Of a stretch of DNA of 32,465 bases, positions 19,418 to 27,704 are shown one piece after another. A model generated the notes under the pieces. It was not told the origin of the DNA, made no database searches, and saw nothing but the letters and a program-made list of their open reading frames with translations. Source of the DNA: a virus; the IMG/VR virus record IMGVR_UViG_3300036845_000375, positions 1-32,465 of that record; one strand, 5' to 3'. The translations under genes and the position numbers were made by a program. Positions within the stretch are counted from its first letter, which is position 1. Each line of letters opens with the position of its first letter.

Positions 19418-19659
19418 CTCAAGCTCAATTCACGACGATTAACCGCCTCTGCGACTATGCAGACCAGATCGATGGTTTGCTTCGACAGGACGGATTGTCG
19501 CTGCGGGATAAGTTGGAGCTTAGAGACCTTGCCTGCGCGATCCGCGATGTAACCTACCGAATAGGGAGTCAGCAAAATGAACCAGGGACCCAAGTGCCTA
19601 TGCTGCAACAAGCCGCTGCGCAAGGCGACGCGCACGGTCTGGATCGGAAAGGCGACTGA
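19402..19659 (+). CDS. Hypothetical protein (85 aa), long overlap with the next gene
   Basis: AAAAGGAAAAAACCAC precedes ATG 19402. The first 55 residues (MVTVVTQAQFTTINRLCDYA; LRDKLELRDLACAIRDVTYR) look like a normal helical protein. The last 28 residues lie over the start of the gene at 19577 and are low in structure (QVPMLQQAAAQGDAHGLD). An 83-base overlap is unusual here. The original stop was perhaps lost by a small indel near 19560-19577. Confidence 0.5.
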   Translation: MVTVVTQAQFTTINRLCDYADQIDGLLRQDGLSLRDKLELRDLACAIRDVTYRIGSQQNEPGTQVPMLQQAAAQGDAHGLDRKGD

Positions 19660-19984
19660 CAAGATCAAGCACACCGATCAAAGCTCACATCTCCGTCACG
19701 TCTATCTGCCGGAGGCCGAACGGCCGACGACGCTCCAACAATGCCAGCGCCTCAGCAACTGGCAGGTCGTCAGCATCAGAAAAGGCTATGGCGGCACCGA
19801 TGCCGATCGAGTGGCGGTTGGCCGCTTCGCCGAGTGGGACGGCGAGAGCTACGAGTCGCGCTTTGGCTATTTCTGTTCCGTGTCCTGTGCCGCAACATAC
19901 GGGCGCAGAGCGGCCGAGCGCGAGACCTTCGCCCAGCGCGCGAGTGCCGGAGTCAAGCGCGTCATAAAGGAGAACGTAAAATGA
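19577..19984 (+). CDS. Cys-rich zinc-ribbon-like protein (135 aa)
   Basis: AGGGAGTCAGCAAA precedes the ATG. CLCCNKPLRK at the start and FCSVSCAATYGRR in the last third give two Cys pairs, probably one zinc site. Between them lies a strand-rich region (NWQVVSIRKGYGGTDADRVA). The C-terminus is a basic helix (ASAGVKRVIKENVK). It may bind nucleic acid. It overlaps the next gene by ATGA. Confidence 0.7.
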   Translation: MNQGPKCLCCNKPLRKATRTVWIGKATDKIKHTDQSSHLRHVYLPEAERPTTLQQCQRLSNWQVVSIRKGYGGTDADRVAVGRFAEWDGESYESRFGYFCSVSCAATYGRRAAERETFAQRASAGVKRVIKENVK

Positions 19985-20208
19985 AAGCCGATGCACTGCT
20001 CGCCCTGCTGGCGGGCTGCCCGTGCGGCGCCACCGAACCGATGCTCGAAAGGCTTGGTGCCGCCAGCACGGCGCTTCGCAAGCTCCACCGCGCGGAACTG
20101 GTTTCCGCTCGCACCGAGCGCTTTGTCAATCCGCCCGGCCTCGTGGTGACCCGCTATGCGATTACCGGCAAAGGCCGCGCTGCGATCCGGCGGGGCACTC
20201 CGCAATAA
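19981..20208 (+). CDS. Small winged-helix-like protein (75 aa)
   Basis: The ATG overlaps the previous stop and follows AAAGGAGAACGTAAA. MKADALLALLAGCPCGATEP, LRKLHRAELVSARTER and VVTRYAITGKGRAAIRRG have the helix-helix-wing order of small winged-HTH regulators (the 'YAIT-x-KGR' end is common in them). A DNA-binding role is likely. It directly precedes the XRE regulator. Confidence 0.7.
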   Translation: MKADALLALLAGCPCGATEPMLERLGAASTALRKLHRAELVSARTERFVNPPGLVVTRYAITGKGRAAIRRGTPQ

Positions 20209-20226
20209 AAAGAAAGGACGATCCCC

Positions 20227-20457
20227 ATGTCCGTCAAAGCAGGTGCATTAAAAACGGCCCCATCGATATCCGATGGAGCGGAATTTGCGCGACAGGCGCG
20301 CGACAGGCTCGGCCTGTCGCAAACCGAGTTCGGCGCCCGCCTCGGCCTCAGCAAAAGGACCATCATTCGCTGGGAGCAGGGCGAAATCGCGCTGAAGCGC
20401 CGCGACCGGGCCGCGATCAGGCTCCTTCTGTCGCTTGAGCGCGATCCTCTATTTTGA
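20227..20457 (+). CDS. XRE-family (Cro/CI-type) transcriptional regulator (76 aa)
   Basis: GAAAGGACGATCCCC precedes the ATG. Residues about 20-70 form a HTH_3 domain: FARQARDRLGLSQTEFGARL, then GLSKRTIIRWEQGEIALKRR. The LSQ-x-x-x-A/G-x-x-LG-x-S...WE-x-G signature is diagnostic. It has no peptidase or oligomerisation domain, so it resembles Cro-like or plasmid-type small regulators. It is a candidate to bind the palindromes in promoters A and B (inference). Its end overlaps the 3' end of the minus-strand gene by nine bases. Confidence 0.88.
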   Translation: MSVKAGALKTAPSISDGAEFARQARDRLGLSQTEFGARLGLSKRTIIRWEQGEIALKRRDRAAIRLLLSLERDPLF

Positions 20458-20661
20458 TGGTGCCACGCAATTCTTTGCCATCTCGGCCAGCAGGACATCG
20501 CGCCGCTCCGCTGACGCCGAGATTTCGCGGAATACACCGTAAAAAATCAACAGAAAAAGCACGTTGAGCACCACGAGCGCAAGCGACACCGGCTCGCGGC
20601 GGAGCGCATCGACGACGCCGTGGGCAACCTTCGCGCCTTCCTCGATCGGGCCGGGGTTAAC
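20449..20661 (-). CDS. Small membrane protein, holin candidate (70 aa), no canonical start
   Basis: On the minus strand GGGAGG is followed after five bases by GTT, then codons reading NPGPIEEGAKVAHGVVDALR, a transmembrane segment (LALVVLNVLFLLIFYGVF) and a charged end (RRDVLLAEMAKNCVAPSK). Small phage proteins that begin with a similar xPGPIxEGxKVA are, to my memory, normally preceded by ATG or GTG. Here no ATG/GTG/TTG lies in frame near the ribosome site. Either GTT is used or the start is mutated. An internal GTG downstream would lose the N-terminus. Its position after the fibre genes suits a holin. Confidence 0.55.
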   Translation of the reverse strand, partial: VNPGPIEEGAKVAHGVVDALRREPVSLALVVLNVLFLLIFYGVFREISASAERRDVLLAEMAKNCVAPSK

Positions 20662-20700
20662 GTTCGCCTCCCAATATGCTAGAGAACATGAGACCGAGCC

Positions 20701-21855
20701 TCACAGCTCCGCGCTAGCAGTGAAACCCCAGACATAAAGTCCCTGGCCTGTTACGTTGCATGTTTTCTGCACCAGTACGGCATCTGTCGTAAGCGTATTT
20801 AACGTGACCGGTCCAGCCGGGAATCCACCGTTTGAGCCGTCTATAAATGTCATTGTCGGCTGCGTTCGCTTCTGTACGCGAAACCTTGTTGAGCTGTAAT
20901 AGATGAACCCGGATGTAATATTGCTACAGAAAACTAAATTGTTCCCTGTTTCGTAATATCTCTGGCAGGCAGTGAGAGTGTCGGCGCTAGAGCGCCAGTC
21001 GAACGGCGTCGCGGTCGCGCCAAGCTCCAACTGCATGTTGGCCACATAAAGAGAAGCGCCAGCGGTCGCAACTAACACAGCCGTGCCGTTGGCACCAATG
21101 TAGTTTCCGCCGATCCACGATCCGACGGTGCCTGTGCGATAAGATGATCCGCACCCGAGATCAAACCGCAGTTCGAGTCCATTTTGACTTGGTCCGCCGG
21201 TCGGAAGCCACGTGCCCGCAGTGTCGCCAGGAATGGTGATGACGACTTTCGTCCATGTGTTCGCAGCGAGCGCAAACGTAAAGATATAGCTGCGCAGTAG
21301 AGATTGTGAAGCCCCGCCAGTACCGCCGTAGAGGCTGCCTGAATATGTCCCGCCAATGGTGGCAAAAGCCCAGAACGAAAGCGTAATTGTTGATGGATTT
21401 GGATAACCGAATCCTAAATCCCTAATGTCGTTGAATTCAATCTTCTGGCCAAATTGGAAAACATCCGCCGCCGCCGACGTATATGCTGAAGCTGTTTGAA
21501 TTGACATGCAGCCAGCAGCGCCAGGCAAAATTTGGTTGCCGGGGGGAACGGCCGCGAACGTCAACTTGTTGGGCTGCGTGATATTCGCATTCCAGCGGTC
21601 GCAGACATAGTTTGCGCCAAGCGCCACTGGTGTCACCGGCACAAAATTGTGGTATTGATCAACAATGAAATGGCCGTTGATGAACCTGTTGCGGTTCTGG
21701 ACAGGCGTGATCGGCGCCTGTGCGGGCTGCCAGGACGCGGTGCTGCCTTGCCGCGCATAGATTTGCCCGTCCTTAGGCGCCTCCGGCACGGCTCCAGCGG
21801 GGCCTGTCGGCCCGGTCTGGCCGGTGACGTTGATGTCCCAATCCGCGTAGGTCAT
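20701..21855 (-). CDS. Tail fibre / receptor-binding-type protein (384 aa), paralogue of 31137
   Basis: I choose ATG 21855 because the N-terminus then matches the neighbour (MTYADWDINVTGQTGPTGPA against [20 protein letters not shown]). A short collagen-like piece and a linker lead into NRNRFINGHFIVDQYHNFVP, then a beta-rich domain (FDLGCGSSYRTG; ANMQLELGATATPFDWRS) and CQRYYETGN. From INGHF onward it parallels the fibre at 31137-32465, ending in the same TASAEL. The last 60 residues diverge most, as expected of a receptor-binding tip. Located at the virion tail tip. Confidence 0.85.
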   Translation of the reverse strand: MTYADWDINVTGQTGPTGPAGAVPEAPKDGQIYARQGSTASWQPAQAPITPVQNRNRFINGHFIVDQYHNFVPVTPVALGANYVCDRWNANITQPNKLTFAAVPPGNQILPGAAGCMSIQTASAYTSAAADVFQFGQKIEFNDIRDLGFGYPNPSTITLSFWAFATIGGTYSGSLYGGTGGASQSLLRSYIFTFALAANTWTKVVITIPGDTAGTWLPTGGPSQNGLELRFDLGCGSSYRTGTVGSWIGGNYIGANGTAVLVATAGASLYVANMQLELGATATPFDWRSSADTLTACQRYYETGNNLVFCSNITSGFIYYSSTRFRVQKRTQPTMTFIDGSNGGFPAGPVTLNTLTTDAVLVQKTCNVTGQGLYVWGFTASAEL

Positions 21856-23219
21856 CAAGCGGCCTTCTGCTTCGTCCACGGGAGATGGAGCGTCGGCGGC
21901 TTGCCCTCCAATGCACGCACGCGCGCGCTCAGCTCCTTGACGGCATTGATCAGAACATAGACCAGCGCGCTAGGATCGAGCGTCCGCAGATCGTTGACTT
22001 GTCTACCGTCGATGTAGCCGATGGTCCGGCCGACAAGCTCCGGCAGCACATCTTCGCAGTCCTGCGCAGTCAGTCCGATGAACCGGCGCTGCGACAGAGC
22101 CGCGTCACGATGCTGGCTGATTGCGTGAATGCTAGTGCCCTTCGGCGAATCGCGAGTGTCGTTTCCTTTGTAAACGTACGTGACAGGCTTAAGCTGCTCG
22201 ATCTCGGCGAGACCGTGTGTATATCCCTCAAGCACCGTCTTGATGCGGCTGTCGGAGCCAGCTGACCATGAGCCGCCGCCGGGTTTGTTAGCAGTACCGC
22301 TCGCGATAGAGAAAACGCCGCCGCTGTTATAATCGAAAGCACAATACCACGTACCTGCGTAGTTTCCGTTTATGTCCATCTTCGCCAAATAGAGTGCCGG
22401 GCTTGTGCCACCCATCATCAGGCCACCGCCCAAGCCGAAGCCCGAAGAATAAGCCGTCGGCCCAACGTTACTACCAGGCGCCACGACGAGGTTCTGAACT
22501 GTAACCACGCCAGTCGCGCGATTGATTTGCAGCGGCAGCCCTGCAGTCTGACCAGCGTCATTGCAATTGTATATTACGAAATTGCTGCCGGTATTGCTGC
22601 CGGTTTCCACTGTGCTATCGCCAAGGCCCATGATCCATCTCGCCTGACCAGCTGTAGAGCCGTAAATCTGATTGAAATGTCCTGACGGAGGACTTGACCC
22701 AGATACAATTCCTGCGGCCTTGTTCATTCCTATGGCTGAATCGCCGGGCGCAATAGTATGCGTGAGCGTATACGGCCCCGAAGGCGAGACGTTCAGTTGG
22801 GCGCCCGTAAGTGTGACGGTGCCGGTGGCGCGACTGATCTGCAACGGTGTATCGACGTAGGCGCCTCCATCCGTATAGCGGCCGACACCGAAGTCGCTGC
22901 CGACGTTGCTGCCAGATTCGGCCACGCCATTGACATAAACGATCCAGCGAGGTGAGCCGCTCGTGTAGAAAAAGATCGGTTTATTCTGTCCAGCCGGAAA
23001 ATCGAGGCTGACCGCGGCGCTGGACATGGTTAGCGCACCGGTCAACGTGCCTCCAGCCAGCGGCAGATAAGTGCCGAGCGGCGCCACTTGCTGCCACGCC
23101 GCAGCCTGTCCGTTCCGGCCATAGAGATGGCCATCGGCAGGCGCTTCCGGAATGAGACCCTGCGGACCCGTCGGACCCGCTGGACCTGTAATATTGATGT
23201 CCCAGTCGGTGTAAGTCAT
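21855..23219 (-). CDS. Tail fibre with C-terminal S74 intramolecular chaperone (454 aa)
   Basis: The start is [20 protein letters not shown]; an upstream TTG at 23231 is possible but weaker. The body is beta-rich with repeated NRATGVVTV / SRATGTVTL segments, as in trimeric fibre shafts. The C-terminus has SDSRIK (Ser322, Lys327), the autocleavage dyad of peptidase S74 chaperones, followed by LKPVTYVYKG, RFIGLTAQDCEDVLPELV and LDPSALVYVLINAVKEL. The chaperone domain aids trimer folding and cuts itself off. It shares its first 40 residues with the next gene, so the two fibres may use the same attachment site. Confidence 0.9.
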   Translation of the reverse strand: MTYTDWDINITGPAGPTGPQGLIPEAPADGHLYGRNGQAAAWQQVAPLGTYLPLAGGTLTGALTMSSAAVSLDFPAGQNKPIFFYTSGSPRWIVYVNGVAESGSNVGSDFGVGRYTDGGAYVDTPLQISRATGTVTLTGAQLNVSPSGPYTLTHTIAPGDSAIGMNKAAGIVSGSSPPSGHFNQIYGSTAGQARWIMGLGDSTVETGSNTGSNFVIYNCNDAGQTAGLPLQINRATGVVTVQNLVVAPGSNVGPTAYSSGFGLGGGLMMGGTSPALYLAKMDINGNYAGTWYCAFDYNSGGVFSIASGTANKPGGGSWSAGSDSRIKTVLEGYTHGLAEIEQLKPVTYVYKGNDTRDSPKGTSIHAISQHRDAALSQRRFIGLTAQDCEDVLPELVGRTIGYIDGRQVNDLRTLDPSALVYVLINAVKELSARVRALEGKPPTLHLPWTKQKAA

Positions 23220-23220
23220 T

Positions 23221-23988
23221 TCATGGCCCAATTGTATCTACGGCGACCGTCATCGACGTCCCGGAATACGCAGTCACATTGCCGACCATCCAGGCTGCGG
23301 CCGTTCCGCGCGACGCTATGCGCACCCGTGCGCCCGCAGTGTAGGCGAGCCCCGATTGCGTCGCGAGCACGACGGTGCCGATCGCCACCGGCAACGGGCT
23401 GTTCGATGTCGCAAGATATCCGGGGCCGGTTAGCCCGATTGGCCCAGTCGGCCCGAGCGGTCCCGTTGGCCCCGCCGGGCCTATCGGCCCAGCCGCGCCC
23501 TGCTGGCCCGCTGGCCCGAACAGCCAATCGCTATGACTGCCGCTGCCACCGATCGCGTCGACGTTGAGGGTGATGTTATTTCCGGCATACGAGGCGATGA
23601 AGCCTTCCATCCAATTCGTCGTTGGCGCCGCGCTCGACATGGCGCGCAAGCGCGTGCCCGCCACATAGGCCAGACTGGCTTGCGTAGCGAACACCTGCGA
23701 GCCCGTGGCGATCGTCAGCGCCGACAGACTCGTTCCGCCGTAGCCGGGGCCGGTAGCGCCAGGCGTTCCCTGCGGGCCCTGCGCTCCTGGTGCGCCTCCT
23801 GCGCCCTGCGCTCCGGCAGGCCCGGCAGGCCCTTGCGGCCCCGGCGGCCCGAGTGGACCCGGTGGGCCGGGAGGTCCAGGCGGCCCAACCTGCGGCACGA
23901 TCAGCGACGGTCCGCCCGCTACAGGCGCCACATTGGGCGTCAGCAGCAACCGATTCACGCCCTGGGATATCTCAACCAGCTGTGTCAT
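23221..23988 (-). CDS. Collagen-like tail protein with tandem beta modules (255 aa)
   Basis: ATG 23988 overlaps the previous stop (ATGA). [20 protein letters not shown] is followed by a Gly-x-y run ([20 protein letters not shown] and on to PGATGPG). A module of about 65 residues ([20 protein letters not shown]...), a second collagen run ([17 protein letters not shown]) and a second copy of the module ([20 protein letters not shown]) then follow. The protein is thus two collagen-plus-beta units. It is expected to be trimeric at the tail tip. Confidence 0.85.
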   Translation of the reverse strand: MTQLVEISQGVNRLLLTPNVAPVAGGPSLIVPQVGPPGPPGPPGPLGPPGPQGPAGPAGAQGAGGAPGAQGPQGTPGATGPGYGGTSLSALTIATGSQVFATQASLAYVAGTRLRAMSSAAPTTNWMEGFIASYAGNNITLNVDAIGGSGSHSDWLFGPAGQQGAAGPIGPAGPTGPLGPTGPIGLTGPGYLATSNSPLPVAIGTVVLATQSGLAYTAGARVRIASRGTAAAWMVGNVTAYSGTSMTVAVDTIGP

Positions 23989-24368
23989 CGCGTGGTGCCC
24001 GTCGCAACGATTGCAGAACCTTCGAAGATTCTTTCCTGATAGCCGTTCGGCTGAAGCCGCACGAGGTCGGCAAAGAACGTAGCCGCCCATAAGCGGGCTA
24101 GCTTGCTGCGGTCAATCGTGATCGTGAAGTATCCGCTCGTGGGGTCGTTGTTGTAAAAAGCGATGCCCTGGTCCGGTGATGCAACATAAACGAGCGCAAT
24201 ATTATCGGTTTCCTCGCGGCGGATTTCGAGCTTCAGCGTCGAGCCCGTCAAATCGATCGGCTCAACGGTGATACCGTCGCTGGCAAAATAGCCGTACTGC
24301 AGCGGGACAATCCAGTCCTCGTTGAGCGCAATATTCATGGTCGCTTCGTAGTAGCACGGCCCAGACAT
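23985..24368 (-). CDS. Small tail protein, baseplate-upper-protein-like (127 aa)
   Basis: ATG 24368 overlaps the preceding stop. [55 protein letters not shown] and [20 protein letters not shown] give a compact beta-sandwich pattern. I recognise this as a phage tail family resembling the N-terminal domain of BppU proteins, which links fibres to the baseplate. It lies next to the collagen-like protein, which it may attach. Confidence 0.75.
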   Translation of the reverse strand: MSGPCYYEATMNIALNEDWIVPLQYGYFASDGITVEPIDLTGSTLKLEIRREETDNIALVYVASPDQGIAFYNNDPTSGYFTITIDRSKLARLWAATFFADLVRLQPNGYQERIFEGSAIVATGTTR

Positions 24369-24913
24369 CACACACCTGCGAAGCGGGAATCGACACTGTC
24401 GTAAGTAGTCAGAGCCGCGCTGTCGATGTCAGTGTAGCATTGCGCCTCGATCGTCCGGCACTGCTGCACGCGCGCGCTGATCTGATTGTTCAGATTGATC
24501 ACCTGCTGCGCCGTCATCGGCGTGTGAACATTGCCTTGAGTGAAATCGATCGCGGCAGTCGTCGCCAGCGTCGCGGCGTACTGGGCCAGATTAGCGATCA
24601 GCATCTGGCTCATGCGATCGGTGAAGACCGTGATGCCCGAGACCGGCTCGACAACCCCAGCGGTCGTGGTGTCGTATCGCACTTGCGATGCATAGGCTTT
24701 CAACAGCGTGGCCGTTTCAGCTGGTTGCCCATATGGCCGCGTATCGGCCAGCCTGAGATCGGCTGGCGCCGATCCGACCTTACTCAGCGTGTCGATCGGC
24801 TGGTCATAGGGAATAATCCGAACGCCGGTCCCATATGCGCTCGCGTCCACGGCAGGAGCTGAATCATCGTGCCAAGCGAGCACGATCCCGTTGGCGCAAT
24901 AAAGCAAATTCAT
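24368..24913 (-). CDS. DUF4376-type tail protein (181 aa)
   Basis: AAGAGGAAAAAC precedes the ATG. The N-terminal half (MNLLYCANGIVLAWHDDSAP; VRIIPYDQPIDTLSKVG) is beta-like. The C-terminal half has SGITVFTDRMSQMLIANLAQ, AAIDFTQGNVHTPMTAQQVI and a helical end (RVQQCRTIEAQCYTDI). This matches the DUF4376 pattern (substrate-like 'V..TDR.S..ML' then 'G..H.MTA..V..L'), common at the ends of phage tail operons. It may act in tail-fibre assembly. Confidence 0.8.
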   Translation of the reverse strand: MNLLYCANGIVLAWHDDSAPAVDASAYGTGVRIIPYDQPIDTLSKVGSAPADLRLADTRPYGQPAETATLLKAYASQVRYDTTTAGVVEPVSGITVFTDRMSQMLIANLAQYAATLATTAAIDFTQGNVHTPMTAQQVINLNNQISARVQQCRTIEAQCYTDIDSAALTTYDSVDSRFAGV

Positions 24914-24924
24914 GTTTTTCCTCT

Positions 24925-26289
24925 TTAAGCGCTGATCATCGAATTGTTGTTGCCGATGGCATTATAAGCAGGCGAGCACACGCCGATGTTGGTCGAGCCC
25001 GACAGCGCGATGCTTGAGTTATCCATGGCGTAGCAATTTCCGGCAACGTTATTGTATCCACTCGCGCCGAGGTCTCCGGAAAAATTTATATTAGCTTGAA
25101 ACGCATACAATCCCCAACCGCCGTTACGATAACAATGCGAAGTATAAGTTGGGCCGCCCCATTGACCGGCACCGAGATAAACATTAGCCGCGTCAAAAGC
25201 AATTACACCCTCTTGAGCGTTTGCGTTGGTGAAAAGTGCCGCATCGATCTGGCAACCGGCGCGAGGATACGCCAGAAAACCGTGAGCCGCATTGCTGAGA
25301 CAGATCAAGTTGTGGCACGTGCAGTGAAATGAGCCGTTGCCCAGACACATGCCAGCTTGGCCATTGCCGATCGCAAGCCACGTCGCGTTCGCAACAGGCG
25401 ACGCATTGGAGCCAACCGCGTAATTCGAAATCGCCGAGCCCGTATCCCAGTTGAACCCATGATAGGAAAACCCGACCACGGCCAAGCCCATCATCGGCCG
25501 CGTCGTCGAGCTATTGAAGAACCCATGGCACATGAACATGACGCCGCAAGCCAGTCCGGCGCCGTCACTCGTGATAAGCAGCCCGTCGAAGTCCGCCAGC
25601 ATGTTGCCGCGGATGATGAACCCGGCGCCAACGGCGCCGGACGCGGTCGGCGTTCCGGTGATGGTGCTGCCAGGGAAAAACAACTCGGTCGCGAACTTGC
25701 CGCGCAACGTGGCCAGGTTCGTCGAGGTGTCTATCGTCCGCTGCGCTTGGCTCGATCCGTTCCATGCGTACCCAGAATCGTTCGGCACCAGGCTGCCAAG
25801 CATAGGCGCGCCGAGCAGCGAGATGCGGTCGTTATTCGGATGGTCGACAACGATGGGCTGATTATAGGTGTACTTGGCCGCAATGCCTGTGCTCGATCCG
25901 CCGAGCTGCAATGTCACATGGCCGGTCGTCGTGATCTTGTATTTGCTCAGATAGGCGAATGCGGTGATGAGATCGGGGAAATTAGCGCCGGGTCCATGCA
26001 CTGTGAAAGTCACGTTGGTCGTGATCAGAAATTGCCAATCGGTGATGAAGCCTTCGATTGCCTTCCGCAGCTCCGTCAGATCGGCATTGCTCGGTGACGG
26101 GCAAGCCGTGCCGGTGAAGTCGGTATAGCCCCGAAGATTGGCCTGATTGATGACCTCGACAATCTCACGCTGCGGAAACTCGCACATCGCCGCAGGCACG
26201 ATTGACCCTTCAATGCCCGCGGCCGGATTGCCGTCGATGTACGGCGCATTCGGATTTGACGGCTGGTCGAGCGGCCCATTGTATTGCAT
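24925..26289 (-). CDS. Tail spike/fibre, probable beta-helix protein (454 aa)
   Basis: TGAGGACACC precedes ATG 26289 (MQYNGPLDQPSNPNAPYIDG); the longer start is less likely. The N-terminal part carries PQREIVEVINQANLRGYTDF, frequent in phage fibre N-termini. From about residue 180 the chain is Gly/Asn/Ala-rich with short strands (RGNMLADFDGLLITSDGAGL; HNLICLSNAAHGFLAYPRAG), as in parallel beta-helix spikes. No depolymerase active site can be recognised by eye. Several Cys are unusual for a fibre. Confidence 0.8.
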   Translation of the reverse strand: MQYNGPLDQPSNPNAPYIDGNPAAGIEGSIVPAAMCEFPQREIVEVINQANLRGYTDFTGTACPSPSNADLTELRKAIEGFITDWQFLITTNVTFTVHGPGANFPDLITAFAYLSKYKITTTGHVTLQLGGSSTGIAAKYTYNQPIVVDHPNNDRISLLGAPMLGSLVPNDSGYAWNGSSQAQRTIDTSTNLATLRGKFATELFFPGSTITGTPTASGAVGAGFIIRGNMLADFDGLLITSDGAGLACGVMFMCHGFFNSSTTRPMMGLAVVGFSYHGFNWDTGSAISNYAVGSNASPVANATWLAIGNGQAGMCLGNGSFHCTCHNLICLSNAAHGFLAYPRAGCQIDAALFTNANAQEGVIAFDAANVYLGAGQWGGPTYTSHCYRNGGWGLYAFQANINFSGDLGASGYNNVAGNCYAMDNSSIALSGSTNIGVCSPAYNAIGNNNSMISA

Positions 26290-26296
26290 GGTGTCC

Positions 26297-26980
26297 TCAG
26301 AAATTCGCGACTTCATCCCAGCGCGTCGTCACGCCGAAGCTCCAGGTGCCGTCATTCGGCACCTTGGCGGTGATTACAAAACCCTCGTTCTGCGCCAGCA
26401 GCAGCGGATGCTGCTCGCCGACCTGCTTGTCGAAAATCGTCATCGGGCTGTCGAGAAATGGCACGCCTGCCGCGGTCGCTGGCGCAATCCAGGAATCCAG
26501 CGGCGCCGTGTCGAGCGTGCGGGTCCCCGGCGCCAGGCCGCCAGTGTTGGCATAGGCGATGCTGGCGCCGGATGATGCCATGCTCGTGCGCAGCTTGTTG
26601 TTGTTGCCGGTGAGATCAGCGGTCAATCCGCCCGTGCCGATCGCAGTGTAATTGCGGGCCGCGTAGATGTTGAAGGCAACGAAGCCCCCGGCAAAAGCCG
26701 TGACACTCCATGCCGTGATCTTCACTTTCCAGATCAGCGCCAGCATGGTCGGCGCGGGCCAGCGGAACGCATAGATCACCGAGTTGTCCGGCATCGCCTG
26801 GGCCATGACTCCGCTAGCCGCATAATGCTGATATTCGCCGCCAGGACCATAATCGAGCGGATAAGGCGTCGCCCGCACGATCGAGCACTGCACGCTTCCG
26901 TCACCCGCTGACGAGATGTCTCGCATGCGAAGCGTGAAGATGTTGCCGAGCCCGTCTTTGATCTGCCGATTGTCAGCCAT
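26297..26980 (-). CDS. Tail-associated protein (227 aa)
   Basis: ATG 26980 lies directly at the stop of the upstream gene (GTGATG); GTG 26983 is an alternative. MADNRQIKDGLGNIFTLRMR, SAGDGSVQCSIVRATPYPLD and a Gly/Thr-rich beta C-terminus (FVITAKVPNDGTWSFGVTTR) are typical of small structural tail proteins. A middle part with FRWPAPTMLALIWKVKITAW suggests a strand sandwich. I cannot name a family; the position between DUF2313 and the spike supports a distal-tail role. Confidence 0.75.
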   Translation of the reverse strand: MADNRQIKDGLGNIFTLRMRDISSAGDGSVQCSIVRATPYPLDYGPGGEYQHYAASGVMAQAMPDNSVIYAFRWPAPTMLALIWKVKITAWSVTAFAGGFVAFNIYAARNYTAIGTGGLTADLTGNNNKLRTSMASSGASIAYANTGGLAPGTRTLDTAPLDSWIAPATAAGVPFLDSPMTIFDKQVGEQHPLLLAQNEGFVITAKVPNDGTWSFGVTTRWDEVANF

Positions 26981-27702
26981 CACATGATCCCAAGCGCGAG
27001 ATATTCAGTGTTGAAAAGCTGCGTGAAGTCGAGGGCGTCGTTCGGCGAATAATCATAGACGATCTGAGTCTGCGCTGGCTTCAACGCGTCGAAAACGCAT
27101 TCGAGATCGTTCGCTATGCCGATGTCGAGCAGGCGATCGACGCCGACTTGGCTCGAATTGCAGTGGAAATATTTATAGGTGAGCGAGCTGACGTGAACGG
27201 TCCAATAGAACCTGATCTCGCGCGGACCGAGCTGCCAGAAGTAATGCGCTGTATCGTCTGGATTGTACCAGCGGCTATCGCCGCAGCGCGACACGCCAGC
27301 CATATACGGCGCATACTCCGTGATCGTTACGGTGTATCCGTAGGCCTTGGCAAGATTCAGAAAGAACTGCCTGCTCTGGCCACCAAGCATCGTCATCTTG
27401 GTGACGAGCGCGGTGCGGCGCCCATCAAGAGAATTCGGCGGATTTGTCAGACACGGATCGGGCAGCCCCCAATTGCGTTCCCAGTCCGGCAGCAGCTCTA
27501 ATGTCGCACGCGGATCGCTTTCAATCTCCAGAAGATCAGCAGCGCGGCCATCGACGGTGCCCCAATAATTGCAAAGACCATCGCAGGTCTGCCACAGCAG
27601 GCTATCGATATCGTGCTTAGGCCACGCCGGTCCGGTCGGCAAGAGAGCGAGAAAGGCCTCGCGATAATCTGCGCCAGTTCGTCTGATATGCTGGTCTGCC
27701 AT
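26980..27702 (-). CDS. Mu gp48-like baseplate protein (DUF2313, 240 aa)
   Basis: MADQHIRRTGADYREAFLAL, LLPTGPAWP, DLLEIESDPRATLELLPDWE and WGLPDPCLTN show the DUF2313 (phage tail protein, YmfQ-like) signature. The C-terminal part continues to FDALKPAQTQIVYDY. In Mu-like phages this protein follows baseplate J and helps close the wedge. It has the same order here (GP46, baseplate J, DUF2313). Length is slightly above the usual 190-210 aa. Confidence 0.88.
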   Translation of the reverse strand: MADQHIRRTGADYREAFLALLPTGPAWPKHDIDSLLWQTCDGLCNYWGTVDGRAADLLEIESDPRATLELLPDWERNWGLPDPCLTNPPNSLDGRRTALVTKMTMLGGQSRQFFLNLAKAYGYTVTITEYAPYMAGVSRCGDSRWYNPDDTAHYFWQLGPREIRFYWTVHVSSLTYKYFHCNSSQVGVDRLLDIGIANDLECVFDALKPAQTQIVYDYSPNDALDFTQLFNTEYLALGIM

Positions 27703-27704
27703 CG

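Noticed and set aside
24304-24322. Third copy of the promoter A/B flank (CAGCGGGACAA..AGTCC)
   Set aside because: Only a partial match, inside a tail gene and on the non-coding strand, with no palindrome and no TATATT.
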